Below, piece after piece: positions 6,196 to 14,850 of a DNA stretch of 18,643 nucleotides. How positions within the stretch are numbered: the first letter of the stretch is position 1; every line of letters begins with the position of its first letter. This stretch comes from Acidobacteriaceae bacterium. GTDB taxonomy: Bacteria; Acidobacteriota; Terriglobia; Terriglobales; Acidobacteriaceae. Made by a program: the position numbers and the translations under genes. The notes beneath the pieces are model-generated. The model saw nothing but the letters and a program-made list of their open reading frames with translations, was not told where the DNA came from and searched no databases. The stretch lies in the NCBI GenBank assembly GCA_030049955.1, contig JASIJX010000456.1:1-18643 (forward strand). The letters run 5' to 3'.

Positions 6196-8733
6196 TCAAC
6201 GGCTGTGAATCTCGAAGTGTCCCCCGGTCTGAAGCAGCACGATTGCGCGCGTACCATTCTCATCAGGATGAGTAGCGGCCACTTTGCCGTTGACCGTAAC
6301 TGATGCGTTCGGGGAGCTCGCCGGAACTGAGACTTGCGCCTCTGTCTGAGGCGGAAGATCAATGGAGACAATGTAGCCGGACTCTTTGCGAATACTTACC
6401 CCCAGCATGCCGCGGGGCGTGGGCTCGGCGCCTTTAGCCCATTCGAGATCAATCAGGTCGGGGCGAATATCCACTTGTGCGAAGCCCGGGCCTCGCGCAT
6501 GAATTCCCAGGACCTGCTCCATCAGCCACGGTGTCACGCCGCTGGACCATCCATGAGCCAGACTCACTTTGTAACCGGACATATTATCGGCCTGCAGAGA
6601 CGCATGAAACAATACGCCCTTGTACCAGGTGGGATCATACCCCTCCCAGAAACTGGTTGCTCCCTCATCCAGCATCCCGCCCCAGTACTTACGGATCCAG
6701 TTCAGTGCCTCGGCGCGATGCCCCATCTCGGCCATGGCACTGATCACGTAATAGTTATAGTAGGGAGTGATGATCAGGCTGCTGTCGCTGGCGTGCCCGA
6801 CGTTCGAAAGCACATTGCTCCAGATCGCCGAATACTGCGAAGGATCGGCAACTCCGGACAAGACCGCATACGCGTTGGTTTGCCAGCGAGTGCCATAGGT
6901 GCCTGAAGGGTCGCGGAGATACCGCTGGGCCGCTGCTTTGATGGCATCTGCTTCTTTGTCGAAGCGATCCGCGTTAGACTCGTCATGCAGTGCGTGCAGA
7001 AGATACGCGCCATCCCGGAAGGCCGCGTAGAATTCGAATTGCGTGCCTCGCCTGGCCTCGGGAGTATCCCCATTCAGGTCGGGCGACCAATCGACGAACG
7101 GCCATGCGTGATTCGTGTCCGCGAATAGATCGCGCTGATCCATCTCCGATTCCAGATAGTCGAGGAGTTGTACCAAACGAGTATGCGCCGCCTCCAGTTG
7201 CTGCAACGAGCCCGTGTGCCGGTAGTATTCCGTTTCTCCAGTGACCCAGAATGCCGAATAGCCAGGGATTCCGTTCACATCCCTTTTGATTGGCGCGGCC
7301 CCCAGAAGACGATCCAGCGTGTCGTCCATCAGGAATCCGCCCCCGAAGGCGTCTTCAATGGTTCGTCCGCTCACGTCAAGATCTCCCATCCAGCGGCCGC
7401 GATCGCGCTTGGGAGCGTCCCAGATGTCGTCCTGCATGCAGAGATGCGCAGTGTAGGCGCCAATCGTCCACATCTGATTCAGCGCCGCATCCGATGACAA
7501 AAAATATCCCTGATATGTGACCGGATAAGCGATGCCGTCTAGTTCAATAGACTTATAAGCGGTCTTTCTCCCGCCTATAAAACGGATAATCGCGAACCGG
7601 AAGGCGCTCTTAGGGCCATATGCCAATGCATGCGGAGCCACGTGGACCGGGTCGACACCCAGATACGGATCCCGAAGCGCTTCCATTTCCGACTCGCCAT
7701 ATTGAATCGTGACGTCACTCGGATGATCGGAATCCGATTCAATCTCCACCCGTCCAACAACCTCTCGGCCAAAGTCCAGCAGGATCTGCGGTGCATCCTG
7801 CTCAGAAACAGTCGCGGCCGGTAACTCGACGGTAAGTTCAGCGCGCGAGGGGCCATCTTTCGTAAGAGACTCGAAGCCGCTTAGCTCGCCTATTCCCCTA
7901 TATGCATGCGTTACGCTAACGGGAGCCAGGTGAAACTGCCCCAGAAAGGGAGAAATGCCGTCGTAACCCGGCCACACATACATTCCGGCGTCAACATTCC
8001 ATTGAAAGAACTCTATTGAGCTCTCGATACCCCCGAGGCTGTCCGCGGATGGCCAGCCGCTATCGTCAAAGGCTGTGCTCTGCCAATCATTGGAAGCCTG
8101 CAAAGAAGCTTTCCATTGCGTATCACTCACCAGCAGCGGAGCTGCAGCGATGCCCGGCGCAGCGGGCAGGATCTTAAGCACAAGAACTTCACCGCGCGTC
8201 TGCTGAATGCTGAGCCGGGTATTTGCAGCGTTGCCGATGTTTGGACCCCGCACTGCTTCGATCGCCAGCGTATTCTTGCCTGCACGGAGCACTCCGGTTA
8301 CGTCACAAGCGTAGACCCGGATGCCCATTCGCGAATCGAGGTTGAGCTCGTATTTGCCCACGCGCTGGCCATTGAGGTAGACGGTGGCGGAGCGTGGCCC
8401 GGCGATATAAAGGGTTGCTTGCGATGGCAGGGAGTTAACATCAAAGGTCCGACGAAAATAGTGGGGCTGCAGATCGCTGTCGACTCCGGGGAGCCAATCG
8501 GCCGCTGAGATTACATCGGCCGGCACCCCATCGGCTTTCGTCCAGATATATTGCTCGCTCAGCGGCCGATGCATGGTGGATTCCATGGTCAGGACCGCTG
8601 GTGTTCGGGCAGGATCGAGATCCTCATTTGCGATGCGTGTCGGTCCTTCGGACGGAAATCCCATCTGCGCCACGGCAGGCGCTGAGAATCCAATCGCGAT
8701 CAGGAGAACAACTAATGGCCCATGGCGACCCAT
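6196..8733 (-). CDS. GH78-type alpha-L-rhamnosidase-like protein, secreted
   Basis: The 845-residue protein begins with a signal peptide (about 1-22, ending PAVAQ). ATG 8731-8733 is preceded by an AAGG and a farther GGAGG. Beta-sandwich domains with YLNGQRVGKYELN and YACDVTGVLRAGKNTLAIEA (about 90-185) resemble the N-terminal rhamnose-binding and jelly-roll modules of bacterial rhamnosidases. The alpha/alpha six-hairpin domain starts near 410 (GYFLSSDAALNQMW). It contains DAPKRDRGRWMGD (439-451) and GATSFWEGYD (691-700, Glu697 as likely base), then LAHGWSSGVTPW before a C-terminal sandwich. The family removes terminal alpha-L-rhamnose. Many GH78 enzymes read RDER at the acid position, where this one has an Asp within KRDR, as in another group of six-hairpin enzymes. 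The gene lies downstream of the receptor gene, separated by a terminator-like hairpin. Confidence 0.86.
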   Translation of the reverse strand: MGRHGPLVVLLIAIGFSAPAVAQMGFPSEGPTRIANEDLDPARTPAVLTMESTMHRPLSEQYIWTKADGVPADVISAADWLPGVDSDLQPHYFRRTFDVNSLPSQATLYIAGPRSATVYLNGQRVGKYELNLDSRMGIRVYACDVTGVLRAGKNTLAIEAVRGPNIGNAANTRLSIQQTRGEVLVLKILPAAPGIAAAPLLVSDTQWKASLQASNDWQSTAFDDSGWPSADSLGGIESSIEFFQWNVDAGMYVWPGYDGISPFLGQFHLAPVSVTHAYRGIGELSGFESLTKDGPSRAELTVELPAATVSEQDAPQILLDFGREVVGRVEIESDSDHPSDVTIQYGESEMEALRDPYLGVDPVHVAPHALAYGPKSAFRFAIIRFIGGRKTAYKSIELDGIAYPVTYQGYFLSSDAALNQMWTIGAYTAHLCMQDDIWDAPKRDRGRWMGDLDVSGRTIEDAFGGGFLMDDTLDRLLGAAPIKRDVNGIPGYSAFWVTGETEYYRHTGSLQQLEAAHTRLVQLLDYLESEMDQRDLFADTNHAWPFVDWSPDLNGDTPEARRGTQFEFYAAFRDGAYLLHALHDESNADRFDKEADAIKAAAQRYLRDPSGTYGTRWQTNAYAVLSGVADPSQYSAIWSNVLSNVGHASDSSLIITPYYNYYVISAMAEMGHRAEALNWIRKYWGGMLDEGATSFWEGYDPTWYKGVLFHASLQADNMSGYKVSLAHGWSSGVTPWLMEQVLGIHARGPGFAQVDIRPDLIDLEWAKGAEPTPRGMLGVSIRKESGYIVSIDLPPQTEAQVSVPASSPNASVTVNGKVAATHPDENGTRAIVLLQTGGHFEIHSR

Positions 8734-8830
8734 TCGGTTGACCTTTCCTCCCTAAAATCCAATAGCCAATCAGGTTACAACATCGTTCGCACTGCCCTGC
8801 CTGTATGTCTGCCGGACTCATCCCGCTTAG

Positions 8831-8867
8831 AAAGAAATTGAGGCTCGCACTGCCTGGTGCGAGCCTC
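8831..8867 (-). terminator. Rho-independent terminator after the TonB-dependent receptor gene
   Basis: GAGGCTCGCAC (8840-8850) and GTGCGAGCCTC (8857-8867) form a perfect 11-base-pair stem with a 6-base loop. Read on the minus strand, the stem is followed by AATTTCTTT, a T-rich run. It lies 54 bases past the receptor stop codon and about 107 bases before the rhamnosidase start. The plus-strand side lacks a T-run, so it acts for the minus strand. Read-through would let the receptor promoter feed the GH78 gene at a lower level. Confidence 0.8.
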
Positions 8868-8921
8868 GCTGCTTGTTTGGAAACGCATGAAGCAAACTTT
8901 GTACCGCTCTGAGTAAAAGCC

Positions 8922-11900
8922 TTAAAACCTCGCGCTCAGGCTTAGTTGAATCGACCGCTGACCGCTTCCGCTCACGATTGCGCCGGAGTTAGCCACTGCC
9001 GTGCCTCCGTCCCGACTATCGGCGATGCTTTCGACAGGTGCCCCAAGATTAAAGTGATTGAAAGCGTCGAAGAAATCAGCACGAAAATCGAAATTCAACC
9101 GATCCGACCACGTAGGAAATGTTTTTGACCCGCTCATGTCCCAATTCCAGAAGCCTGGTGTAAATAGAAGATCGCGTGCTGAATTACCCCAGCCCCAAGG
9201 CTGCGGAGGAGCGAATGCCGCAGTGTTGAACCATGGGACACCTTTCAAAATGTTGTGCGATTTGGATTGTCCGGCATACAAAGGTACGCCAGGGACCCTG
9301 CTCGCCCTGCCAGGCCACCAGCCAACGAAGGTTGTTCCGGTCTGTGAGTATGTAACGGAGAAGGGCGTTCCTCCGCCGTAGGTCGATATACCAGCAAGCC
9401 GCCAACCGCCGATGATCTCATTTGCGAGATCGCCGGTGCTTCCCAGAAATTGCCGTCCCTTCCCGAATGGAAGATCGTACACATAGTTAAACACCAGCCA
9501 TTGCCGCGCGAGCGCAGTGGAGTTTCCATAATCAAGCCACGGCTCCTGCCACTGTTGCGGCCCAACGGACTCCCCGACGTCGTCGAGGCCTCGATCGTAC
9601 TGATATTGCGCTTCAAAGCTGAGGCCGTTATCGAAGCGCCGGTTGACGCCTAACAGCAATTGATTAAAGTTCTCGTAGCCCTCGCTGTAAGTATCACTAA
9701 TTGCGCCAAATGGTTGGAAGGGGCGCTGCGCCTGCAGGGATTCATTAGGTATCTGCACATTCGGAACGTTAATCGGCCCGCCATTGTACGGCAAATGCTT
9801 TGCGACGTTTCCTACATAGGAAGACCGCGCGCTCCAGTTCCTGCCGAATTGGTGCTCCAATGTCAGGTTCCACTCCTGTATCTCGGCGTTTTTAAAGTTC
9901 CACTGGAACATGTCAATTGTCGGGTTCGGCGTCACCACGGTCGAGGAATTTACGCTCGGGAAAGGGTTGGAAAAGGTGATATCTGGAAGATAGGGTGATG
10001 TAGGTTTCCCAGGTAGCTTGCTGGTAAACGTTTGACTGATGGAAAACTGCCACGGAGGATTGTAGGCGTCTTCGCGCGATCCAACAAAGCATGGCTGAAA
10101 GTTGTAATAAATTCCATATCCGCCACGCACCACCGTGCGTCCATCAGCAAATGGCCGAAATGCAAATCCGACGCGAGGCGCGAAATTTGTGCGGTCCGGC
10201 TGAATGTAGTCTGTGGGCAGACCGATGCTTTGCGTCGTTTCGTACGGGTAAGCGCTGAACAAGGCCTGAGAGGCGCCCGCCGGCAACGTTGGTGTCGCGC
10301 TATTTTCTGGCAGAACCAGTTTGTCATTCGCTATGTCAAATGTTGTGACGGTCTGGGTCCTATAGAGCCAGGGGCTTTCATACTCGTATCGCACGCCCGC
10401 AACAATCGTAAGTTTCGGCGTGACCTGCCAGGTATCCTGGGCATACATCCCCCAGTCCCTCGAATAAATGTCCTCGGCAAAGGCGCCGACCGGTGCCGTT
10501 GTGGAACTGTTCGCCGTGCCCAGGAGGAAATCCGCGAAGGCATTGCCACCGGAGTGCGGCTGACCCGGCCAGCCCAAATTCCCTGTCCATTCTCCGGAGA
10601 AAGTGAATGCACCCGTGGCGCTTCCAGTGGAGGGAACGCGGGAATTTACTTTGTATCCATTTTCGTCAAAGCCCGCTTCAATCGTATGCCGGTTCAGAAC
10701 GTGCGTGAAGTTGTCGTTAAATTCCGCGTTATAGCGAGGCGTGTAGTAGCCGGTTCCGTAGTCATAGAACATGCCGGTGTAGCCGCTCATCGTCATTGTG
10801 GTCAGGCCGCGATAAAACGTGGTGGGCATCTGAGGAAACAACGTCTGGGGATTAACATCCTGGTTTTGCCCGGCGAATTTTGTCGCATAGTTCCCCCACG
10901 CGATGCGCAGTTCGTTAAGAGTCGATGGACTGAAAGTATGAGTTTCAGTTCCGCTCACGGTCGTATCCTTGTAGCCGTAAACCCCCTGTCCATAGTCTGC
11001 CGGATAGCTCGCGGCTGAATCCCACGGCTCTGCAACACGGCGTGCGAAAACACCAAAGATTCGGTCGCTAGAAGAAATGTTGTAATCGATCCTTAGATCT
11101 TCGGCATCGACATCTTGTGTGACCGGCACAGCGGTGACGTAATTGATTCCGCCGGAAGGCAAGCCGGGACTCGAGGGTGAAACAGCCGGAAGATACTTCA
11201 ACAACGTTGTAGCTTGAGAAGTAATCATCCCGGAAGGAATCTGGTTGCCTGTAAATGGCTGTCCGGTGAACGGGTTGTAAAGCTGCGTTGTTAATGCGGC
11301 AAAGTTACCCTGCCGCATATTCATACCAGGAAGAGTTAGCTGAACTGTGCTCGCGTTCTCGTTACGGTATACGTTGTAATCGAAGAAGAAGAAAAGCTTC
11401 TTGCGTAAAAGTGGAACGGGACCGCCTAAATTGCCCCCGAATTGATTGAGGTGAGCAGCCGGGCGAGGATCTCCTGCCGCGTTTAGTAGGAAACTGTTGG
11501 CGTTCAGGTCGGTATTCTGGACGTACTCATACAACAAGCCGTGGAATACGGTCGTTCCGCCCTTGGTCACCATTGTCACGCCGGCGTGCCCGGTATACTT
11601 GGCGCTCATGTCATTGCTTTGCACGTCGAGCTCCTGAATCGAGCTGGGCGGCGGCAGGACAAGTGCTCCGGCGCCTTGGACGGTGACCGCGCCGCTGTTA
11701 CCGGGGTCGTTCACCTCGACACCGTTCAACGTAAAATTCAAACTGCCCCAGTGGCTTCCGCCGCCGATTTCCGGGTCGGCTGCGTCTCCATAAGACTGAA
11801 CTCCTGGCGCCAGCGCGACAAAAGCGTCGATCGTCTGCATGGAGGTGGGCAACGCTGCGAGCTGAGTCGGCGTGACTGAGCCGCCAATGGTCATGGAATC

Positions 11901-12284
11901 TGTTGTGATGATAGGGGCCTGATCGGTCACCACCACGGTTTGCTGCAGCGTCCCGACGGAGAGTTTTGTGTCCACGCGCCTGATATCCGACGAGAACACA
12001 CGCACGTCGGTGGCCTTAAATGTGTCAAAACCGTTTTCTTTGACAGTTACCTGATAGACGCCAGGAAGCAGTCCAGGAACCGAGTAGGTTCCATGCTGGT
12101 CTGATACGACCTGAAAAGTCGCTCCTGTCGCGGAGTTGGTTACGACGATCTGCGCGCCGGGAACCGCCGCGCCTCCCTGATCCGTCACATCGCCAACGAT
12201 CGAACCGGTGATGTTTTGTCCCAGTAGGATACTGGATGCAATGACCAACGGAATCACGACCAGCATCTTGATTGTCTTTGTCAT
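8922..12284 (-). CDS. TonB-dependent receptor with N-terminal carboxypeptidase-regulatory-like domain (Oar-like)
   Basis: This 1120-residue outer-membrane protein starts with a signal peptide (MTKTIKMLVVIPLVIASSIL). A carboxypeptidase-regulatory-like beta-sandwich follows at about 25-105 (GSIVGDVTDQGGAAVPGAQI, DQHGTYSVPGLLPGVYQVTV). A plug domain lies at about 115-240 (VVVTDQAPIITTDS, then SSIQELDVQSNDMSAKYTGH). A long 22-strand-type barrel fills the rest, closing with the aromatic-ended strand LSLSARF. Acidobacteria carry many such 1100-1250-residue receptors, and their neighbours here suggest uptake of oligosaccharides using TonB energy. No classic TonB box was identified by eye. The ATG at 12282-12284 lies 10 bases from GGGAGG; an in-frame TTG just before it lies 7 bases away and could also be used. 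There is no SusD-like gene beside it. Confidence 0.93.
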   Translation of the reverse strand: MTKTIKMLVVIPLVIASSILLGQNITGSIVGDVTDQGGAAVPGAQIVVTNSATGATFQVVSDQHGTYSVPGLLPGVYQVTVKENGFDTFKATDVRVFSSDIRRVDTKLSVGTLQQTVVVTDQAPIITTDSMTIGGSVTPTQLAALPTSMQTIDAFVALAPGVQSYGDAADPEIGGGSHWGSLNFTLNGVEVNDPGNSGAVTVQGAGALVLPPPSSIQELDVQSNDMSAKYTGHAGVTMVTKGGTTVFHGLLYEYVQNTDLNANSFLLNAAGDPRPAAHLNQFGGNLGGPVPLLRKKLFFFFDYNVYRNENASTVQLTLPGMNMRQGNFAALTTQLYNPFTGQPFTGNQIPSGMITSQATTLLKYLPAVSPSSPGLPSGGINYVTAVPVTQDVDAEDLRIDYNISSSDRIFGVFARRVAEPWDSAASYPADYGQGVYGYKDTTVSGTETHTFSPSTLNELRIAWGNYATKFAGQNQDVNPQTLFPQMPTTFYRGLTTMTMSGYTGMFYDYGTGYYTPRYNAEFNDNFTHVLNRHTIEAGFDENGYKVNSRVPSTGSATGAFTFSGEWTGNLGWPGQPHSGGNAFADFLLGTANSSTTAPVGAFAEDIYSRDWGMYAQDTWQVTPKLTIVAGVRYEYESPWLYRTQTVTTFDIANDKLVLPENSATPTLPAGASQALFSAYPYETTQSIGLPTDYIQPDRTNFAPRVGFAFRPFADGRTVVRGGYGIYYNFQPCFVGSREDAYNPPWQFSISQTFTSKLPGKPTSPYLPDITFSNPFPSVNSSTVVTPNPTIDMFQWNFKNAEIQEWNLTLEHQFGRNWSARSSYVGNVAKHLPYNGGPINVPNVQIPNESLQAQRPFQPFGAISDTYSEGYENFNQLLLGVNRRFDNGLSFEAQYQYDRGLDDVGESVGPQQWQEPWLDYGNSTALARQWLVFNYVYDLPFGKGRQFLGSTGDLANEIIGGWRLAGISTYGGGTPFSVTYSQTGTTFVGWWPGRASRVPGVPLYAGQSKSHNILKGVPWFNTAAFAPPQPWGWGNSARDLLFTPGFWNWDMSGSKTFPTWSDRLNFDFRADFFDAFNHFNLGAPVESIADSRDGGTAVANSGAIVSGSGQRSIQLSLSARF

Positions 12285-12294
12285 CAATTGTCAG

Positions 12295-12300
12295 CCTCCC
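12295..12300 (-). promoter_or_regulatory. Ribosome binding site of the receptor gene
   Basis: The minus strand reads GGGAGG, a strong Shine-Dalgarno. It is 10 bases from the ATG at 12282-12284 and 7 bases from the TTG at 12285-12287, so either codon could start translation. The two differ by a single residue. Confidence 0.75.
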
Positions 12301-12788
12301 TCTTTAGTACATCGCCAACATGTGTCGGCCCGAAGTCGTGTTATTGGTGAAACTCTTCAGAGCGTCCTGATTGATCTAATCCACCTGCCATTGGCGGTTA
12401 AAAACGCGAATTGCACTCACGATGCTCGCTTGCCTCAGAATCGGTGCCATAACGGCTCTGCTGCATGCGGCGCTAAGACCTTAATGAAGGTACGAGTTAG
12501 ATACATACAGTAAAGTTCAAACACAGGATACTCAGAGCTTGTAAGAACTTACGTTCCGAAGTTGGCCCCGTTGCGACGGCGGCTCTTTTGGCTCGAGGAT
12601 GCTCTTCATGCACCGCAGTCCTATGTACGCTTGGTTCTGCATCGACGTGGTTTTCGACTGCCAATCTGTAGCCTGCACGTCTGCCACGGCTTGCCGGCCA
12701 GCTGTCTCGACCAGTCAACCGCTGAATAGGATGGAGACCTGGCCAGTTCGGTGGTGCAGCCGCAGACGCATCTGCTATGTGTCTTAAG

Positions 12789-12817
12789 CATTTATCAGGC
12801 CATTTACGGCTTGTCAA
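12789..12817 (-). promoter_or_regulatory. Near-consensus promoter reading toward the receptor gene
   Basis: On the minus strand a perfect -35 TTGACA (12812-12817) is followed after exactly 17 bases by TAAATG (12789-12794). TGA directly before it makes an extended -10 (TGATAAATG). Transcription would start near 12782, about 500 bases before the receptor ATG. An AT-rich stretch just upstream of the -35 could serve as an UP element. No other gene lies between, so the receptor is the natural target. Confidence 0.6.
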
Positions 12818-13122
12818 GAAAAATTTCAAAAGATAACAAATAATGCCAATAGAGAAACGCTCCCCGCCGCCCGTCGTGCATTGGCGGTTGGCAAATTCAT
12901 AACGAGTCGCTGTGGAACAGGAGCATTTTTCAGCAATTGACCGATGAGCTTCGAGAAAAACAGAGATTCACGATTGCTCGAGGTGGCCGGCAGGTAGCCG
13001 GTTCGGGACAATCACAGCGACAGCCGGCGGTACGAACCTCGTGAACATCCCGGCACTGACGGCCAGAGCGTTCGAGGCTCGGTAAAGCTCATTTTTTAGG
13101 TTCGGTCATCGCAGCTATGCCA

Positions 13123-14850
13123 CTATGACAGATTGCAAACGCTCTCAGCGCGCGAAACCCTCGCTCGGCGCGATAACCATGCGATCAGAAACATGGTAAG
13201 CGCTGCGCACCCATCCATCCAGCGTGCGGCGACATCGCGGCTGATTGCCCCCGCGAGCGCGATCAGCACGCCGACCGCCGTAGTGGAGAGAGTCAGTACA
13301 CCGCCTGCCATCGAAATCTCGATTAGGGCTCGCTCTGGCTTCTCCACGGGCTGCCGAAGGCGTGCAAGAAACGCCGCGCGCCTGCTTTGCTCCGCTTCAT
13401 TTCCCTGCTTCCAAAGACTGCCCACCGCCATGCCGGCGAGTGTCATCGCTGTATTGACAATCAGGGAGAATCCTTCGAAACCATTGGCATTCCCGAAGAG
13501 TGTCGCCGCAGGCTTCCAGAAGTCCCCGAGCAGAAGCATGGTGATGCCGGTGCCCAGGCCTGCGAAAAATCCAAGCAAGGCTCCGCGCGTGCTCACCCAT
13601 CGCAATGTCAGCCCGGCAAGCAATGGCAGCAAAGTGGGTGCCATCAGCAAGCCGAAGACGGTTACCATGAGACCGAACAGCGCTTCGCGATGCCGCAGCG
13701 CGATCAGCAGTGCCAGCAGTGTGGTAGTCGCACCAAGCGCGAGCGTCAGCCATCGGCCTACCTGAAGCAAACCGCTTTCCGTGGCGTCATTGCGGATGAG
13801 CCGGTGGTATACATCCTTCGTGAGCACACTGGCGACGGCATTGAAGTCAGCGCTGACGGCGGCCATTGTTGCGGAGAACATTGCGGCCAGAATGATGCCG
13901 ACCATGCCCTCGGGCAACAGCCGCATGACCAGCAAGAGGTAAGTATCAGCCGTGTTGCCGCGCACAGCCAGGTCAGGCAAGAGATTCCGTCCGATGATCG
14001 CCGGCAGCACCATGAGTGGCGCGCCCACAACATTGAGCGCGGCGGCGAGATATGCGGCTTTCGAAGCCGAGCATTCATCGGGCACACAGTAATACTTTTG
14101 CGCCAGAGACCAGCTTGCGTTGTAGCTCACCAGCATCACGCAGGCGAAGCCCACAACATACAACCAGCCGTAAGGCCCATTGACCGGTCTCAAGAACCCG
14201 TGCGGCAGCCCTTGAAACGCAGTACGTACGCCGCCGCAGGCATGCAGCGCGAGCGGCAGCATCAGCAGAATTGCCAAGGACTTCATGAGGAACTGGACGT
14301 AGTCCGTAGCGATCAAAGCCCAAAGGCCGCCAAAAAACGTGTAGGCCACCATGACTCCGCCGCAAGCGCAGATGGACCAGCGCAGATCGAGCCCAGCGGC
14401 GACAGAAACAAACAGGCCGGTCGCAAAGATTTTCAGCGCATCATCAAAAATCTTCATCGGAATGCCCGCCCACGCAAAGGTTTGCCGCAGGGCATCGTCA
14501 TAGCGCATCTCGATGAACTCGATGGGCGTGATCACGCGCGCGCGCCGCCACCGCCGCGCAAATATGGCGCCGCCAGCCAGGCAAGCCGGCACGCTGACCC
14601 AGAACAGCGTGACCGCTACCCACCCGTACATGTATCCGATCTGCGCGTAGGCGATAAAGGAGAAGGCGCTGAAGCTCGACATGTAGTGGGAGATGCCTGC
14701 CATCCACCATGGCACCTGGTGGCCTCCGGCGAAGTAGTCTCCCACATTGGCGAGCCGATTGCGAAACCACAGCCCAATCCAGAGCACCAGCACAAAATAG
14801 CCGGCTACGACGACGTAATCGGCGGTATGCAGCGCCAGGTGTTCGTTCAC
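13123..14850 (-). CDS. Sodium:solute symporter (SSS family)
   Basis: The 575-residue integral membrane protein has a dozen or more hydrophobic segments. SSS/SGLT signatures are visible: DYFAGGHQVPWWMAGISHYM and SSFSAFSFIAY at about 38-68, ALIATDYVQFLMK at about 178-190, and FSATMAAVSADF with the following VASVLTKDVYHRL at about 325-350, which holds the region of the sodium site. It would import a polar metabolite (sugar, sugar acid, cyclitol or amino acid) across the inner membrane using the sodium gradient. Translation starts at GTG 14848-14850, which overlaps the TGA of the enolase-type gene by four bases, with GGAG nine bases upstream, so the two are translationally coupled. It is the last gene of the operon. 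The C-terminal 70 residues include two more hydrophobic segments after a charged loop (SLWKQGNEAEQSRR). The substrate is unknown and is probably the operon's starting compound. Confidence 0.92.
   Translation of the reverse strand: MNEHLALHTADYVVVAGYFVLVLWIGLWFRNRLANVGDYFAGGHQVPWWMAGISHYMSSFSAFSFIAYAQIGYMYGWVAVTLFWVSVPACLAGGAIFARRWRRARVITPIEFIEMRYDDALRQTFAWAGIPMKIFDDALKIFATGLFVSVAAGLDLRWSICACGGVMVAYTFFGGLWALIATDYVQFLMKSLAILLMLPLALHACGGVRTAFQGLPHGFLRPVNGPYGWLYVVGFACVMLVSYNASWSLAQKYYCVPDECSASKAAYLAAALNVVGAPLMVLPAIIGRNLLPDLAVRGNTADTYLLLVMRLLPEGMVGIILAAMFSATMAAVSADFNAVASVLTKDVYHRLIRNDATESGLLQVGRWLTLALGATTTLLALLIALRHREALFGLMVTVFGLLMAPTLLPLLAGLTLRWVSTRGALLGFFAGLGTGITMLLLGDFWKPAATLFGNANGFEGFSLIVNTAMTLAGMAVGSLWKQGNEAEQSRRAAFLARLRQPVEKPERALIEISMAGGVLTLSTTAVGVLIALAGAISRDVAARWMDGCAALTMFLIAWLSRRARVSRAESVCNLS

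Larger units (their letters stand above)
12285..13122. other. 838-base region without a convincing gene; receptor leader and control region
   Basis: Only short frames occur here, and none has a recognisable domain with a ribosome site. On the minus strand there is a near-consensus promoter at 12789-12817, so about 500 bases upstream of the receptor would be transcribed as leader. A small hairpin, GCAGA-CGCA-TCTGC (12762-12775), would form within the first 20 bases of that RNA. CATTGGCGGTT occurs twice in the same orientation (12389-12399 and 12879-12889). GCCAATAG at 12845-12852 lies upstream of the promoter. The part from 12900 to 13122, behind the symporter stop, shows no clear terminator. 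Confidence 0.6.

Noticed and set aside
10032..11018. Plus-strand open frame of 328 codons
   Set aside because: It is antisense to the middle of the receptor barrel, has no ribosome site or recognisable domain, and has a basic low-quality composition.
12497..12829. Minus-strand frame of 110 codons in the receptor upstream gap
   Set aside because: No recognisable domain or good ribosome site. Its start lies upstream of the candidate promoter, so that transcript would not include the start codon. A small gene cannot be fully excluded.
12826..13011. Minus-strand frame of 61 codons with a hydrophobic tail
   Set aside because: No ribosome site or family resemblance, and a 61-codon frame is expected by chance in this base composition.
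13010..13122. Terminator for the symporter operon
   Set aside because: Only short imperfect stems (for example CCGAGC with GCTCTGG, one bulge) were found on the minus strand, without a following T-run.
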